A DNA stretch of 64,000 bases from NCBI RefSeq assembly GCF_030813715.1, contig NZ_JAUSUZ010000001.1, forward strand, positions 2,108,001 to 2,172,000. Reading direction: 5' to 3'. The DNA is from Catenuloplanes indicus. Its GTDB lineage: Bacteria; Actinomycetota; Actinomycetes; Mycobacteriales; Micromonosporaceae. The notes under the pieces were generated by a model. That model searched no databases, was not told the origin of the DNA, and was given only the letters and a program-made list of their open reading frames with translations. Numbering within the stretch: position 1 is the stretch's first letter; each line of letters begins with the position of its first letter. Positions 6,933 to 15,525 of this stretch are shown here, in pieces. Position numbers and translations under genes: made by a program.

Positions 6933-9833
6933 TCAGCCGATGGTGACGTCGAAGATGTGCATGATGCCGCGGTCGCTGCCCTGGGGGAGGATGACGGCGT
7001 CGACGGTCCTGGCCGGGTCGAGCGGGGCCGGGTCGGTGGCGAAGACGCGGAAGGTGCCACCGCCGGTGGTGCCGTTGGCGTTGTTGCGGCCGTCGACGGT
7101 GAGCAGCGCGGTGCTGCCGGCCGAGGCGGTCGCGGCCCAGTCACCGAAGGTGAGCCGGACGTCCTGGGTGCTGCCGTCGGTGTAGACGACCTGGGCCGTG
7201 CCGGTGGCCGGGCCGTTCGTGGCCAGGCCGAGGAACGAGACCGCGCCGGCCGGGCGGTCGGTCAGGTCGACGCGCTGGCCGTGCGGGATCCAGTTGTCCG
7301 GTGTGCCCGGCGCGGCCGTGGGCCAGGTGAACGTGAGGTCGCCGTGCCGGATCGCCGCGCCCGGTGCGGCACCGGCGGCGGCGAGCGCGTCCCGGGAGTA
7401 CGACCAGTCGCTCAGGTCCATCGAGCCGAGGTTGCCCTGGCCGGCCGGCGTGGTGCCGACGTTGTTGCGCGCGTCCGTGCCGTCCGGGTAGGACGGCGGC
7501 ACGTCGGCGGCGCCGGTTCCCCACGCCGTCGGCGTGGCGGACATGACGAAGCGCAGCTTGCCGCCCTCGCGGACGAACTCGGCACCGACCCAGGACGCGG
7601 TCCGGCGATCGCCGTCGACCCGGAGGTCCTTGACGTAGCGCTTGCCGTCCTCGACGCCGGGCGCCTGGATCTCGATGCCGGCGTCGCCGCCGATCGGGCG
7701 GATGTCGATCTGCGCGAACATCGGCGCGTGCACGACCAGCGTGCCGGTGCCGTAGATCGCCGGGTAGACGCCCAGATAGGCGAAGACCAGCCAGGCGCTG
7801 AGCGCGCCCTGGTCGTCGTTGCCGGGCAGGCCGGACGGCGTGTTGTCGTACATCTCGGTGACCGCGCGGTAGAGCACGTCCACGGTCCTCGACGGCGTCC
7901 GCAGCCAGTTGTAGACCCACGGCGTGCCGAACGCGGGCTGGTTGGACAGGTAGTTGCCGGTCTGGGTGTACGCGCCCGCGTCGAGCTGTGCCATCAACAC
8001 GTCAACCTGTTGACGGGACGCGTCAACACCACCGCGCTTGGCAATCAACGTGGACAGGTTGTGCGGGACGAGCCAGCCGTACTGGTAGCCGGTCGACTGG
8101 TTGAACTGGCCGCGGCCGGCACCGTCCTCGCGTACCCGCAGGTCGAAGTTCTGGTCGAAGCCGGTGCGCTCGCGGGGACGGATGTGCCCGGTGGCCGGGT
8201 CGAACACGTTCATCCAGTTCTGGGCGCGCGCCATGAAGAAGTCGTAGGAGTCACGATCCCCCAGCCGCCGGGCCTGCTGCGCGATCGCGAAGTCGTCGAT
8301 CGCGTACTCCAGCACCCGGGACGTGGCGAAGTCCCCCTTCCGGTTCTCGATCAGGCCGGTCGCGAAGTACTGGTAGGCGTCCGTGCGCTTCGACCCGGTC
8401 GCCGGCAGCTTCTGCGTGGTGATCATCGACTGCAGCGCGGCCGCGCGGTCGTAGTCGGTGATCCCCATGTCGTCCAGCGTGGACAGGATCACCTGCAGGT
8501 TGTCGCCCTGCATGCGGGACGCGCCGGGCGCCCAGCCACCGGTCTGCCGGGTCAGCAGCACGATCGACGCGTTGATGTCCGACGCGACCTTCGGGTGCGT
8601 CAGCGCGATCAGCTGCGCCTGACTGCGGTACATGTCCCAGCCGGACCCGGCGAAGTTGATGTTGGTGTAGAAGTGCCGGCCCTTCTCGACCTGGTGCACC
8701 TGCTTGTCGTACCCCAGGTATTGGCCGTTGACGTCCTCGCGCGCGTTCGGGTGCAGGAACGAGTGGTAGAGCGCGGTGTAGAACTCGACCCGCTGTTCGT
8801 CCGAGCCGCCCTTGACGTCGACCGTGCCGAGCGCCTTCTCCCAGGCCTTCCGCGCGTCCTTGCGGACCGTGTCGAACGTCTTCCGGCCGACCTCCGCGGT
8901 ACGGTTCGCGGCCGCGTTCGCCACGCTCACGTAGCTGAACCCGGTGCTCGCGGTGACCGTCGCGCCGGCCGGGAACGTGAGCCACGCGCCGTTGTCGTGC
9001 CGGAAGTCGACGCCGGTGTCCGTGCCGCTCTTCTCGACCGAGGTCGCGCCCGCCGTCAGCACGTCGTCCTTCCACACACCGTACGACGCGAACTCGGTGT
9101 CGTACACGGTGGAGAAGTAGGCGCGGTAAAGGTTGCCGTTGTCGCAGACGTCGGTGCCGTACATCCAGCCGGACACCGTACGCGTCGCCGGGTCGATGGT
9201 CACCGCGCTGCCGAACGTGCGGTTGTTCGGCCCGGACACGTCCAGGATCAGCGTGGCGTTCCCCGCGAAGCCGAACCGGCTCACCGCGGTACGGGTGGTC
9301 GCGGTCAGCTCCGTGGTGACACCGTTGTCCAGGGCGACCCGGTAGTAGCCCGGCTCGGACACCTCGTTCGCGTGCGCGAACCTCAGGTAGTACGGCGTGA
9401 TGTCGGCCGCCGGGCCGGACGGCAGCACGCCGCCGGGCAGCTCCCCCGCGTACGGGATGACCGGGAACTCGTAGCCGCCGAACCGGCCGGTGCACCCGGT
9501 CCCGGAGTGGCGCGTCATGCCGAAGCCGCGGATCAGGCCGGCGGTGTACTCGTAGCCGCCCTTCTCCCCCACCAGCGCGTTGCCCGGCTTGTACGTCGTC
9601 GGGCTCGGCTGCACCATGCCGAACGGCAGCGCCGCGCCCGGATACGTGTTGCCGTACGCGTCGTTGCTCTTGTTCTGCGTCGTGTCCATCTCGGTGCCGA
9701 TGAACTGGTCGACCGCGTCGAACGGCGCGATCACCTTCGCCGCCGCGCTCGCCGGCGCACCGGCGAGGGACGCCAGCACGGCGGCCGCGATCGCGGCCGC
9801 CACCCACCGGCGCGGGGTACTCCACCCGAGCAT
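6933..9833 (-). CDS. GH92 alpha-1,2-mannosidase-type glycosidase, secreted
   Basis: A 966-aa calcium-dependent exo-alpha-mannosidase of the GH92 family, probably acting on yeast/fungal mannan or N-glycans outside the cell. ATG 9833 follows GAAAGGAA by 7 bases. The signal peptide is residues 1-30 (AAVLASLAGAPASAAA). The N-terminal beta-sandwich starts at FDAVDQFIGTEMDTTQ and carries HSGTGCTGRFGGYEFPV; the (alpha/alpha)6 domain carries GSGWDMYRSQAQLIALTHP and GNDDQGALSAWLVFAYLGVYP (about 668-688), the region that supplies catalytic carboxylates in characterised GH92 enzymes. Beyond the usual end is an extra C-terminal beta-sandwich (about 780-966) with VVYTDGSTQDVRLTFGDW, of a type often attached to actinobacterial GH92 proteins. 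Nothing in the sequence suggests truncation. Confidence 0.93.
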   Translation of the reverse strand: MLGWSTPRRWVAAAIAAAVLASLAGAPASAAAKVIAPFDAVDQFIGTEMDTTQNKSNDAYGNTYPGAALPFGMVQPSPTTYKPGNALVGEKGGYEYTAGLIRGFGMTRHSGTGCTGRFGGYEFPVIPYAGELPGGVLPSGPAADITPYYLRFAHANEVSEPGYYRVALDNGVTTELTATTRTAVSRFGFAGNATLILDVSGPNNRTFGSAVTIDPATRTVSGWMYGTDVCDNGNLYRAYFSTVYDTEFASYGVWKDDVLTAGATSVEKSGTDTGVDFRHDNGAWLTFPAGATVTASTGFSYVSVANAAANRTAEVGRKTFDTVRKDARKAWEKALGTVDVKGGSDEQRVEFYTALYHSFLHPNAREDVNGQYLGYDKQVHQVEKGRHFYTNINFAGSGWDMYRSQAQLIALTHPKVASDINASIVLLTRQTGGWAPGASRMQGDNLQVILSTLDDMGITDYDRAAALQSMITTQKLPATGSKRTDAYQYFATGLIENRKGDFATSRVLEYAIDDFAIAQQARRLGDRDSYDFFMARAQNWMNVFDPATGHIRPRERTGFDQNFDLRVREDGAGRGQFNQSTGYQYGWLVPHNLSTLIAKRGGVDASRQQVDVLMAQLDAGAYTQTGNYLSNQPAFGTPWVYNWLRTPSRTVDVLYRAVTEMYDNTPSGLPGNDDQGALSAWLVFAYLGVYPAIYGTGTLVVHAPMFAQIDIRPIGGDAGIEIQAPGVEDGKRYVKDLRVDGDRRTASWVGAEFVREGGKLRFVMSATPTAWGTGAADVPPSYPDGTDARNNVGTTPAGQGNLGSMDLSDWSYSRDALAAAGAAPGAAIRHGDLTFTWPTAAPGTPDNWIPHGQRVDLTDRPAGAVSFLGLATNGPATGTAQVVYTDGSTQDVRLTFGDWAATASAGSTALLTVDGRNNANGTTGGGTFRVFATDPAPLDPARTVDAVILPQGSDRGIMHIFDVTIG

Positions 9834-10074
9834 GCGATGTTCCTTTCAGGGGGTTGTGCGTCCGGCAGTATCGTGGCCCCACCCGACTTCGTGATGAACA
9901 CCGACGCAACCCAAGGATCAACACCACGCGTCGGTACGTGGATGAGCGCGCTCACCCGCAAGAGGACCGGACCGGACTTCCGCGGCGGCGCCACGACCGT
10001 GCGCGTCCGTGCGGCCGCCGGTGTGCCCGTTCCCTGCCGGCCGGTGGATCGGCGAGTCGTCCGGTGCGGCACCG

Positions 10075-10221
10075 GCCTGGGGGCAGGCGGTCGTCCGCAC
10101 GCCGCTGCGGGTCGTGGACGGCATGTTCTTCTACCTGGTCGCGTTCATCGCGGTGCTGGCCAACGGCAAGCGTCAGCGCCTCGGGGACATGGCCGCCAAG
10201 ACCGTGGTCGTGCGCTCCTGA
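10075..10221 (+). pseudogene. C-terminal remnant of an RDD-family membrane protein
   Basis: The frame encodes WGQAVVRTPLRVVDG, then MFFYLVAFIAVLANGKRQRL and GDMAAKTVVVRS before a TGA. This is the characteristic last transmembrane helix and RLGDMAA end of RDD-domain proteins, whose usual length is about 140-250 aa. The two upstream RDD helices and the Arg-Asp-Asp motif are absent from all frames nearby, so only about 48 codons survive. An ATG at 10009 in frame could give a 70-aa peptide with one membrane helix, but no ribosome site precedes it. I read it as a decayed gene. Confidence 0.6.
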
Positions 10222-10241
10222 CCGTGCCGGCCGGTGAAGCG

Positions 10242-10276
10242 GAACCGCCCCGCCATGGTCCATGGCGGGGCGGTTC
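10242..10276. terminator. Terminator hairpin between RDD remnant and DUF808 gene
   Basis: GAACCGCCCCGCCAT and its exact complement (10242-10256, 10262-10276) form a 15-bp stem with a 5-base loop. It can serve the minus-strand DUF808 gene that ends at 10291. Confidence 0.65.
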
Positions 10277-10290
10277 GCGTTCCGGGATGG

Positions 10291-11376
10291 TCAGGCTTCC
10301 GGTGTGGTGCCGGGCCGGGCGCCGGCCGGACCGGCCGGTTTCGCGTCGGGCTGGGCGCCCGGCGCGGCCGCTGCACCGCCATCGGAGGCCGGCTCGGGCG
10401 TGGCCGCGGCCGCCGTGCCGGGCGTGGCCGCACCGGTCTCGGCGGCGTGGTCGTCGCCGTGCTTGCCGCGGTGGACGGTGAACGTCATGATCACCACGAT
10501 CACCGCGCCGACGATCAGGCCGAGGATCGCGCTGAAGATCGTGTTGACCAGCCAGCCGACCACGCCGCCGAGCGGGCCGGTCGCGTCGTGCGCGGCCTCC
10601 TCCATGTGGTGCACGGCGTCGTAGATCAGGTGGAAGCCGAGCTCGTGCGTGCCGACCAGCAGGATGTGCCCGCCGACCCAGAGCATCGCGGCCGTGCCGA
10701 CGACGGTCAGCGCGGTCAGCACCTTCGGCATCGCCTTGACCAGGCCACGGCCGAAGCCGGCGACCGCGCCGCTGGACCGCTCGGACAGCGCGAGGCCGAC
10801 GTCGTCCATCTTCACGATGATCGCGACCGCGCCGTACACGGCGACGGTCATCACGATCGCGACGACGCACAGGATGGTCAGCCGGGACACGAAGCTCTGG
10901 TCGGCGACCTCGTTCAGCGAGATCACCATGATCTCGGCGGAGAGGATCAGGTCGGTCCGGATCGCGCCGGAGACCAGCGTCTTCTCGTCCTTGAGCTTCT
11001 CCTCGCCGGCACCGTGGCCGTGACCGGACACCTTCGCCCAGACCTTCTCCGCGCCCTCGTAACACAGATAGGCGCCGCCGAGCATCAGGATCGGCGTGAG
11101 CAACCAGGGCACGAACTGGCTGAGCAGCAACGCCACCACGATGATGACGGCCTTGTTGCCCAGCGACCCCAGCGCGATCTTCCTGATGATCGGCAGTTCC
11201 CGTTCGGCGGCGAGACCGCGCACGTACTGCGGCGTCACCGCCGCGTCGTCGATGACGACACCCGCGGCCTTCGAACCCGCCTTCGCGGCCGCCACACCGA
11301 CGTCGTCGATGGAGGCCGCGGCCGCCCGCGCCAGCACCGCGATATCGTCCAGCAGGGCTGCTAGTCCACCGCTCAA
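10291..11376 (-). CDS. DUF808 family membrane protein
   Basis: A 361-aa multi-pass membrane protein of the DUF808 (YedI-like) family, of unknown function. The TTG at 11376 is preferred: AAGGGA lies 7 bases upstream and it yields the family N-terminus LSGGLAALLDDIAVLARAAA. Other conserved stretches are SKAAGVVIDDAAVTPQYVRG, IIRKIALGSLGNKAVI, and LGGAYLCYEGAEKVW. Four or more hydrophobic segments are visible (for instance AVIIVVALLLSQFVPWLL, MTVAVYGAVAIIVK, LTVVGTAAMLWVGGHILL, TIFSAILGLIVGAVIVVIM). The last 60 residues are an Ala/Pro/Gly-rich cytoplasmic tail with little predicted structure, which the family does not normally need. It is a single gene between two terminators. Confidence 0.85.
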   Translation of the reverse strand: MSGGLAALLDDIAVLARAAAASIDDVGVAAAKAGSKAAGVVIDDAAVTPQYVRGLAAERELPIIRKIALGSLGNKAVIIVVALLLSQFVPWLLTPILMLGGAYLCYEGAEKVWAKVSGHGHGAGEEKLKDEKTLVSGAIRTDLILSAEIMVISLNEVADQSFVSRLTILCVVAIVMTVAVYGAVAIIVKMDDVGLALSERSSGAVAGFGRGLVKAMPKVLTALTVVGTAAMLWVGGHILLVGTHELGFHLIYDAVHHMEEAAHDATGPLGGVVGWLVNTIFSAILGLIVGAVIVVIMTFTVHRGKHGDDHAAETGAATPGTAAAATPEPASDGGAAAAPGAQPDAKPAGPAGARPGTTPEA

Positions 11377-11542
11377 GGCAGATCCCTTCGATCGTTCCCC
11401 ACGTCTCTCGCCGATGATTATCCCTGCCCCCGGCCACCCTGGCGCGCCAGACGTCACCCACCCGCCACGATCACGCTTGGTCGATCATCTCGGTACCCGG
11501 CGTCGCCTATCCTGAATGCCCCGGCGGAACGGAGCGCAGGCC

Positions 11543-12682
11543 ATGAACCAGGCGGACGTCACGATCGTGGGCGCGGGCATCATCGGTACGGCGCTGGCCG
11601 CGGCGCTCGCCGGACGCGGCCGGCCGGTCACGCTGCTCGATGCCGGCGAGCCCGGCGGCGGCACCAGCGCGACCAGCTTCGCCTGGATCAACAGCCACAA
11701 GAAGGACCCGCTCGACTACCACGCACTCAACCTCGCCGGCGTGGCCGCGTGGCGCCGGATCGCGGCGGAGTTCCCGGACGCGGCCACGTTCGCCGGTCAC
11801 GTCTCGATAGCGACCGGCGCGGCGCACCGCGCGAGCCTCACCGCGCGCGTCGAACGGCTCACCGGTCTCGGCTACCCGGCCCGCCGGGTGACACCGGCCG
11901 AGGCCCGCGAACGCACGCCGGTGCCGGTACCGGACGACGCGCTCGTGGCGATCTTCGACGGCGAGGGACACGCGTTCCCGCGCCGCTGGATCGCGCACCT
12001 GCTCACCCGGCCGGGCATCACCGTACGCTCCGCGACCGCGACCGCCGTCGTGCCGCACGGCGATCACGCCACCGTGCACCTGGCCGGCGGCGGCACGGTC
12101 ACCGCCGGCACCGTGGTCATCTGCGCCGGCACCGGCACCGCCGCGCTGGCCGCGTCCGCCGGTGGCCGGCTGCCGCTGGTGCCGCCGGTCGCCGACTCCC
12201 CCGCGTTCGGCTACCTGACCGACGTGATCGCGCCCGGCCACGGCGTCACCGGCATCGTCAAGACCGACCGTCTCGGCCTGCGTCCCGGCGACGGCGGCGG
12301 GCTCCTCGTCCAGACCCTCGACCTCGACGGTACGGCGCAGCCGGGCCGGGAGCCGCCCGCCACGGTCGCCGCCGAGATCGCCCGCCGGGTCGCCGAGGCG
12401 CTGCCGCACACCAGCCCGCGGATCGCCGCGGTCCGGGTCGGCCACCGCGTCGTCCCGGCCGACGGCCGCACCGCCGCCGGGCCCGTCCTGCCCGGCTCCC
12501 CGGTCTGGGCGATCGCCACCCACAGCGGCATCACGCTGGCCCCGTGGCTCGCCGACACGATCGCCGCCGAACTCACCGACGGCACCCCGGAACCGCTGCT
12601 CACCGCGTTCCGCCCGACGCGTTTCCGCACCGTCCCCCACCACCCCCCGCTGACCGCACCCCGCGCCCCGGGCGACCAGTGA
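11543..12682 (+). CDS. FAD-dependent amine/amino-acid oxidoreductase (DAO family)
   Basis: A 379-aa flavoenzyme that likely oxidises an amine or D-amino acid. ATG 11543 is preceded by GGAGCGCAGG; it puts the dinucleotide-binding motif VTIVGAGIIGTALAAALAGRG at residues 5-25, as expected. The second landmark is the ATSFAWINSHKKDPLDYHALN segment after the GGTSATS motif, characteristic of the glycine/D-amino-acid oxidase fold, and the C-terminal FAD-binding end VWAIATHSGITLAPWLADTIA. The substrate cannot be told from the sequence. It stands alone, divergent from the DUF808 gene with which it shares a 166-base intergenic region. Confidence 0.85.
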   Translation: MNQADVTIVGAGIIGTALAAALAGRGRPVTLLDAGEPGGGTSATSFAWINSHKKDPLDYHALNLAGVAAWRRIAAEFPDAATFAGHVSIATGAAHRASLTARVERLTGLGYPARRVTPAEARERTPVPVPDDALVAIFDGEGHAFPRRWIAHLLTRPGITVRSATATAVVPHGDHATVHLAGGGTVTAGTVVICAGTGTAALAASAGGRLPLVPPVADSPAFGYLTDVIAPGHGVTGIVKTDRLGLRPGDGGGLLVQTLDLDGTAQPGREPPATVAAEIARRVAEALPHTSPRIAAVRVGHRVVPADGRTAAGPVLPGSPVWAIATHSGITLAPWLADTIAAELTDGTPEPLLTAFRPTRFRTVPHHPPLTAPRAPGDQ

Positions 12683-12851
12683 CCACCCCGGTGACGGCCC
12701 ACGGCCGCACCAGCCGCACACACGTCGACACTGGTGTTGACTGCGACCGGATCCTGAACCGACGTTGCGGTGTGAGCGCGACACCAGCCGAGTCAGTACC
12801 GTTCTCAGAAACTTCTCCGCCGACCGACCGAGACCGCTGAGCGTGCCTCCC

Positions 12852-13202
12852 GTACGCGAGCCGTTCGTCTCCGCCGGCGTGACGCCGCGGACCTCGTGCT
12901 GATGTCCGCCGACCGCGCCGAGGCCGAGGGCCAGGTCCTCGACATCACCGCCCGCATGCTCGCTCAGTGGCCGGCCGGAACCCGGAGTTGATCCGCGAGG
13001 TCCTGCCGACCGTCCTGCCCTGGTCCCGCTTCCGCCGGCGGCCGATGCCGGGCAACTCGCCGACGAGTTCATCGCCACGGCGCGGGCGTCCGCGTCCCTC
13101 GGCGATTCGGCTCCCGTCTCGCAACTGCTCACCGAATGGCGGCACACCGCGGAGGTCTACGCCGACTCCGATCTCCGCCAAGCCTTGCCCGTGACCGGCT
13201 AG
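12852..13202 (+). pseudogene. Broken antitoxin-like gene (Phd/YefM-type), three reading frames
   Basis: Protein-like segments run in order through three frames: VREPFVSAG (12852-12878), RRDAADLVLMSADRAEAEG with QVLDITARMLAQ (12875-12967), RNPELIREVLPTVLPW (12976-13023), and QLADEFIATARASASLGDS, APVSQLLTEWRHTAEVYADS, ending DLRQALPVTG and TAG at 13200-13202. Joined, they resemble an actinobacterial prevent-host-death-type antitoxin of about 140 aa, with a deletion of perhaps 15-20 residues after FVSAG and at least two frameshifts. The family name is from memory of similar proteins and is less certain than the fact of decay. No toxin gene is adjacent. Its stop codon overlaps the stop of the convergent DUF2201 gene in the tetramer CTAG. 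Confidence 0.55.
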
Positions 13203-14362
13203 GGACCGACCTGGACGACCGTCGCCCAGGACGGCGGGGGTGCGGCGCGGTGGCCGACGAGGGCGGCGATCAGCCGGGCGGGCGGGGGCTCGGCGGGCCA
13301 TGGGGTGTCGCCGTCGGTGAGGACGATGATGACGTCGGGGGCGAGCGGGAGTGCGGCGGCCGCGGTGATGCCCGCGCGCATGTCGGTGCCGCCGCCGCCG
13401 GTGAGCGTGAGGTCCTCGACGCGGGCGATGCGCTGGGTGGTGGCGACCGCGGCGTCGCAGGCGAGGACGGCGACGCGGTTGCCGCCGATGCCGACCTGGC
13501 GCAGCACACCGGCGATCTCGGCCATGGCCGCGGCGAGGTCGGCGCCGGACATCGAGCCGGACGTGTCGACCACGACGGCCACGCCGGGCATCGGGCGGCG
13601 CAGGCCGGGCAGCACCACGCCGCGCTGCGCGGTGGAGCGGCGGGACGGACGACGGTACGTGTAGTCCACCGCGCCGGACGCCCAGGCGACCGCGGACCGT
13701 ACCGTGCCGGCGAGGATCTGCCGCCAGTCGACCGTCGGCTCCAGGATCTGTGAGGACCAACGCTGCCACCCGGCCGGGAGCGTGCCGCGACCGCGCTGGT
13801 GGGCCCGCATCGCCTCGGCGGCCTGCCGGCGCAGCGTCTGTGCCTCGGTCGCGCCGACCCCGACGCCGCCGGCGGGCAGATCCCAGGGCTCCCGGCCGCC
13901 GTACGCGCCGGAGCCGCACCGATGCGGCCGCGCGGACGCCGGGACGCGCGGCAGGTACTCCTCGAACAGCCCGCCGTCGGCCAGGCCGAACGTGCGCGGG
14001 CTGACGTGACCGGCCGGCAGCGCGATCCCGTCCGCGACCAGGTCGTCGTTGATCTCGCAGTCCTGCGCGAGGTTGACCCGGACGTGGTCGTCGCGCACCG
14101 TCGCGGGCAGCCGCCCCGCCCGGCCGTGGTGGTCGCGCAGCAGGTGGGACACCTCGTGGATCCAGACGCCGGCCAGCTCCGGCACCGGTGTGGCGTCGAC
14201 GAATGCCGGGTTGACGTAGCAGCGCCAGAACCGGTCGACGCCCATCGTCGGCACCGCGACGGACTCCACCACGTGCAGCGCGTAGAGCGCGGCCGCGAGG
14301 TAGGGCCGGTCGCCGGCGGCGCGCAGCCGGGCGGCGAGCAGCTTCGTCCGGGCCACCGTCAC
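13199..14362 (-). CDS. DUF2201 metallopeptidase-like protein with C-terminal VWA domain
   Basis: A 387-aa partner of the MoxR ATPase encoded just upstream. The GTG start at 14362 overlaps the MoxR stop (GTGA). The N-terminal DUF2201 domain (about 1-240) contains HEVSHLLRDHH (residues about 68-78), a zinc-protease-like HExxH, plus VNLAQDCEINDDLVADG with a further acidic ligand set. The C-terminal VWA-like domain starts at VAVVVDTSGSMSG (about 263-275), a complete DxSxS metal-binding motif, and continues with GGGGTDMRAGI and IIVLTDGDTPWP supplying the Thr and Asp. In known MoxR-VWA pairs the VWA protein is the substrate-recognition or effector partner of the AAA+ ring. Whether the HExxH domain cleaves peptides is not known. 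Confidence 0.88.
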   Translation of the reverse strand: MTVARTKLLAARLRAAGDRPYLAAALYALHVVESVAVPTMGVDRFWRCYVNPAFVDATPVPELAGVWIHEVSHLLRDHHGRAGRLPATVRDDHVRVNLAQDCEINDDLVADGIALPAGHVSPRTFGLADGGLFEEYLPRVPASARPHRCGSGAYGGREPWDLPAGGVGVGATEAQTLRRQAAEAMRAHQRGRGTLPAGWQRWSSQILEPTVDWRQILAGTVRSAVAWASGAVDYTYRRPSRRSTAQRGVVLPGLRRPMPGVAVVVDTSGSMSGADLAAAMAEIAGVLRQVGIGGNRVAVLACDAAVATTQRIARVEDLTLTGGGGTDMRAGITAAAALPLAPDVIIVLTDGDTPWPAEPPPARLIAALVGHRAAPPPSWATVVQVGP

Positions 14363-15525
14363 AGCGCCCCGGACAGGGACAGGACCTCAACGAACGCGTC
14401 GAGCTGCGCGGGTACGGTCCAGTCCGGCTCGCGCAGCGCCGCCAGGTCCATGGCGGCGCGGGCGGCGACGTCCGGCACGCCCGCGTCGACCGCCTTGGCG
14501 AGCACCACCCACCCGGCCTCCCACCGTTCCCGGGTCGGCGTGGCCTGCACGGCCGCGACCACCGCGGTCAGGAACGCCAGCTGCCGGTCGCCGCGCCCGG
14601 GCAGCGTGAACGTCTCCGGCCGGGCCAGCACCCGGTCCGGGTCCGGCAGGTCCAGCTCCTCCGCGAACGTGAGCAGTTCGATGCCCGGACCGTCGCCCAC
14701 CGCGCCGGCCAGCGCCAGGCCGGTCGCGTCCCGGCTGGCGTCGCAGGCGTACCCGAACGCCAGCAGCCGCAGCGCCATCTCCCAGGTGCGCGGCGACGGC
14801 CAGGCGCCGCCGCGGGACGCCGGATCGGCCGGCAGCGCGTGCGCCAGACCGGGCCGGGCGGCGAGGAAGCCGGACACGATGCCACGGGCACGGGCGACCG
14901 CGGCCGGGATCCGCGCCTCGCGCACCGCCGGCACGGTCACGGCCGGCCAGGTGCCGGACAGGCCGCGGGCGACCACCCGCGGGTCGTGCGTCCAGCGCAG
15001 GTGCACGAACCGGTTCGCCAGCGGCGGGCTCAGGTGCCAGCCGTCCGCGGCGCTGCCCGGCGGGTTCGCGGCCGCGACGATCCGCACCGGCTCCGGCAGG
15101 CGCAGGCTGCCGACCCGTCGTTCCAGCACCACGCGCAGCAGCGCGGCCTGCACCGCGGGCGGTGCGGAGGACAGTTCGTCGAAGAACAGCAGACCGCTTC
15201 CGTACGCGGCGGTCCGCACCGCCCAGTCCGGCGGCGCCATCGGCACACCCTGCGCGGCCGGGTCGTCGCCGACGATCGGCAGACCGGCGAAGTCGCTCGG
15301 CTCGTGGATGCTGGCGATCACGGTCTCCATCGGCAGCCCCAGCCCGGCCGCGAGCTGCCCGAGCGTGGCCGACTTGCCGATGCCGGGCTCCCCCCAGAGC
15401 AACACCGGCAGGTTCGCCGCCACCGCCAGCCCCAGCGCCTCCGCCTGCGCACTGACACCGGCTTCGGTCCGGCTCCGCCCCAGCGCCCCGACCAGCACAT
15501 CCGCACGCACAAGCGGGTTCGTCAC
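14359..15525 (-). CDS. MoxR family AAA+ ATPase
   Basis: A 388-aa chaperone-like ATPase, expected to form hexameric rings that remodel the VWA partner or its client. GTG 15525 overlaps the ankyrin gene's stop. Walker A is GEPGIGKS (about 44-51), Walker B is LLFFDELSSAPPAVQAALL (about 112-130), sensor 1 is IVAAANPP, and the arginine-finger region is LSPPLANRF. The C-terminal half (about 230-388) is an alpha-helical lid typical of MoxR proteins, with no added domain. It is the middle gene of a three-gene overlapping set, so translation is coupled and the products are probably made in fixed ratio. Confidence 0.92.
   Translation of the reverse strand: MTNPLVRADVLVGALGRSRTEAGVSAQAEALGLAVAANLPVLLWGEPGIGKSATLGQLAAGLGLPMETVIASIHEPSDFAGLPIVGDDPAAQGVPMAPPDWAVRTAAYGSGLLFFDELSSAPPAVQAALLRVVLERRVGSLRLPEPVRIVAAANPPGSAADGWHLSPPLANRFVHLRWTHDPRVVARGLSGTWPAVTVPAVREARIPAAVARARGIVSGFLAARPGLAHALPADPASRGGAWPSPRTWEMALRLLAFGYACDASRDATGLALAGAVGDGPGIELLTFAEELDLPDPDRVLARPETFTLPGRGDRQLAFLTAVVAAVQATPTRERWEAGWVVLAKAVDAGVPDVAARAAMDLAALREPDWTVPAQLDAFVEVLSLSGAL

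Noticed and set aside
6513-10481. Long plus-strand open frame of 1322 codons
   Set aside because: Lies antisense to the GH92 gene and crosses two terminators; its composition is that of a shadow frame.
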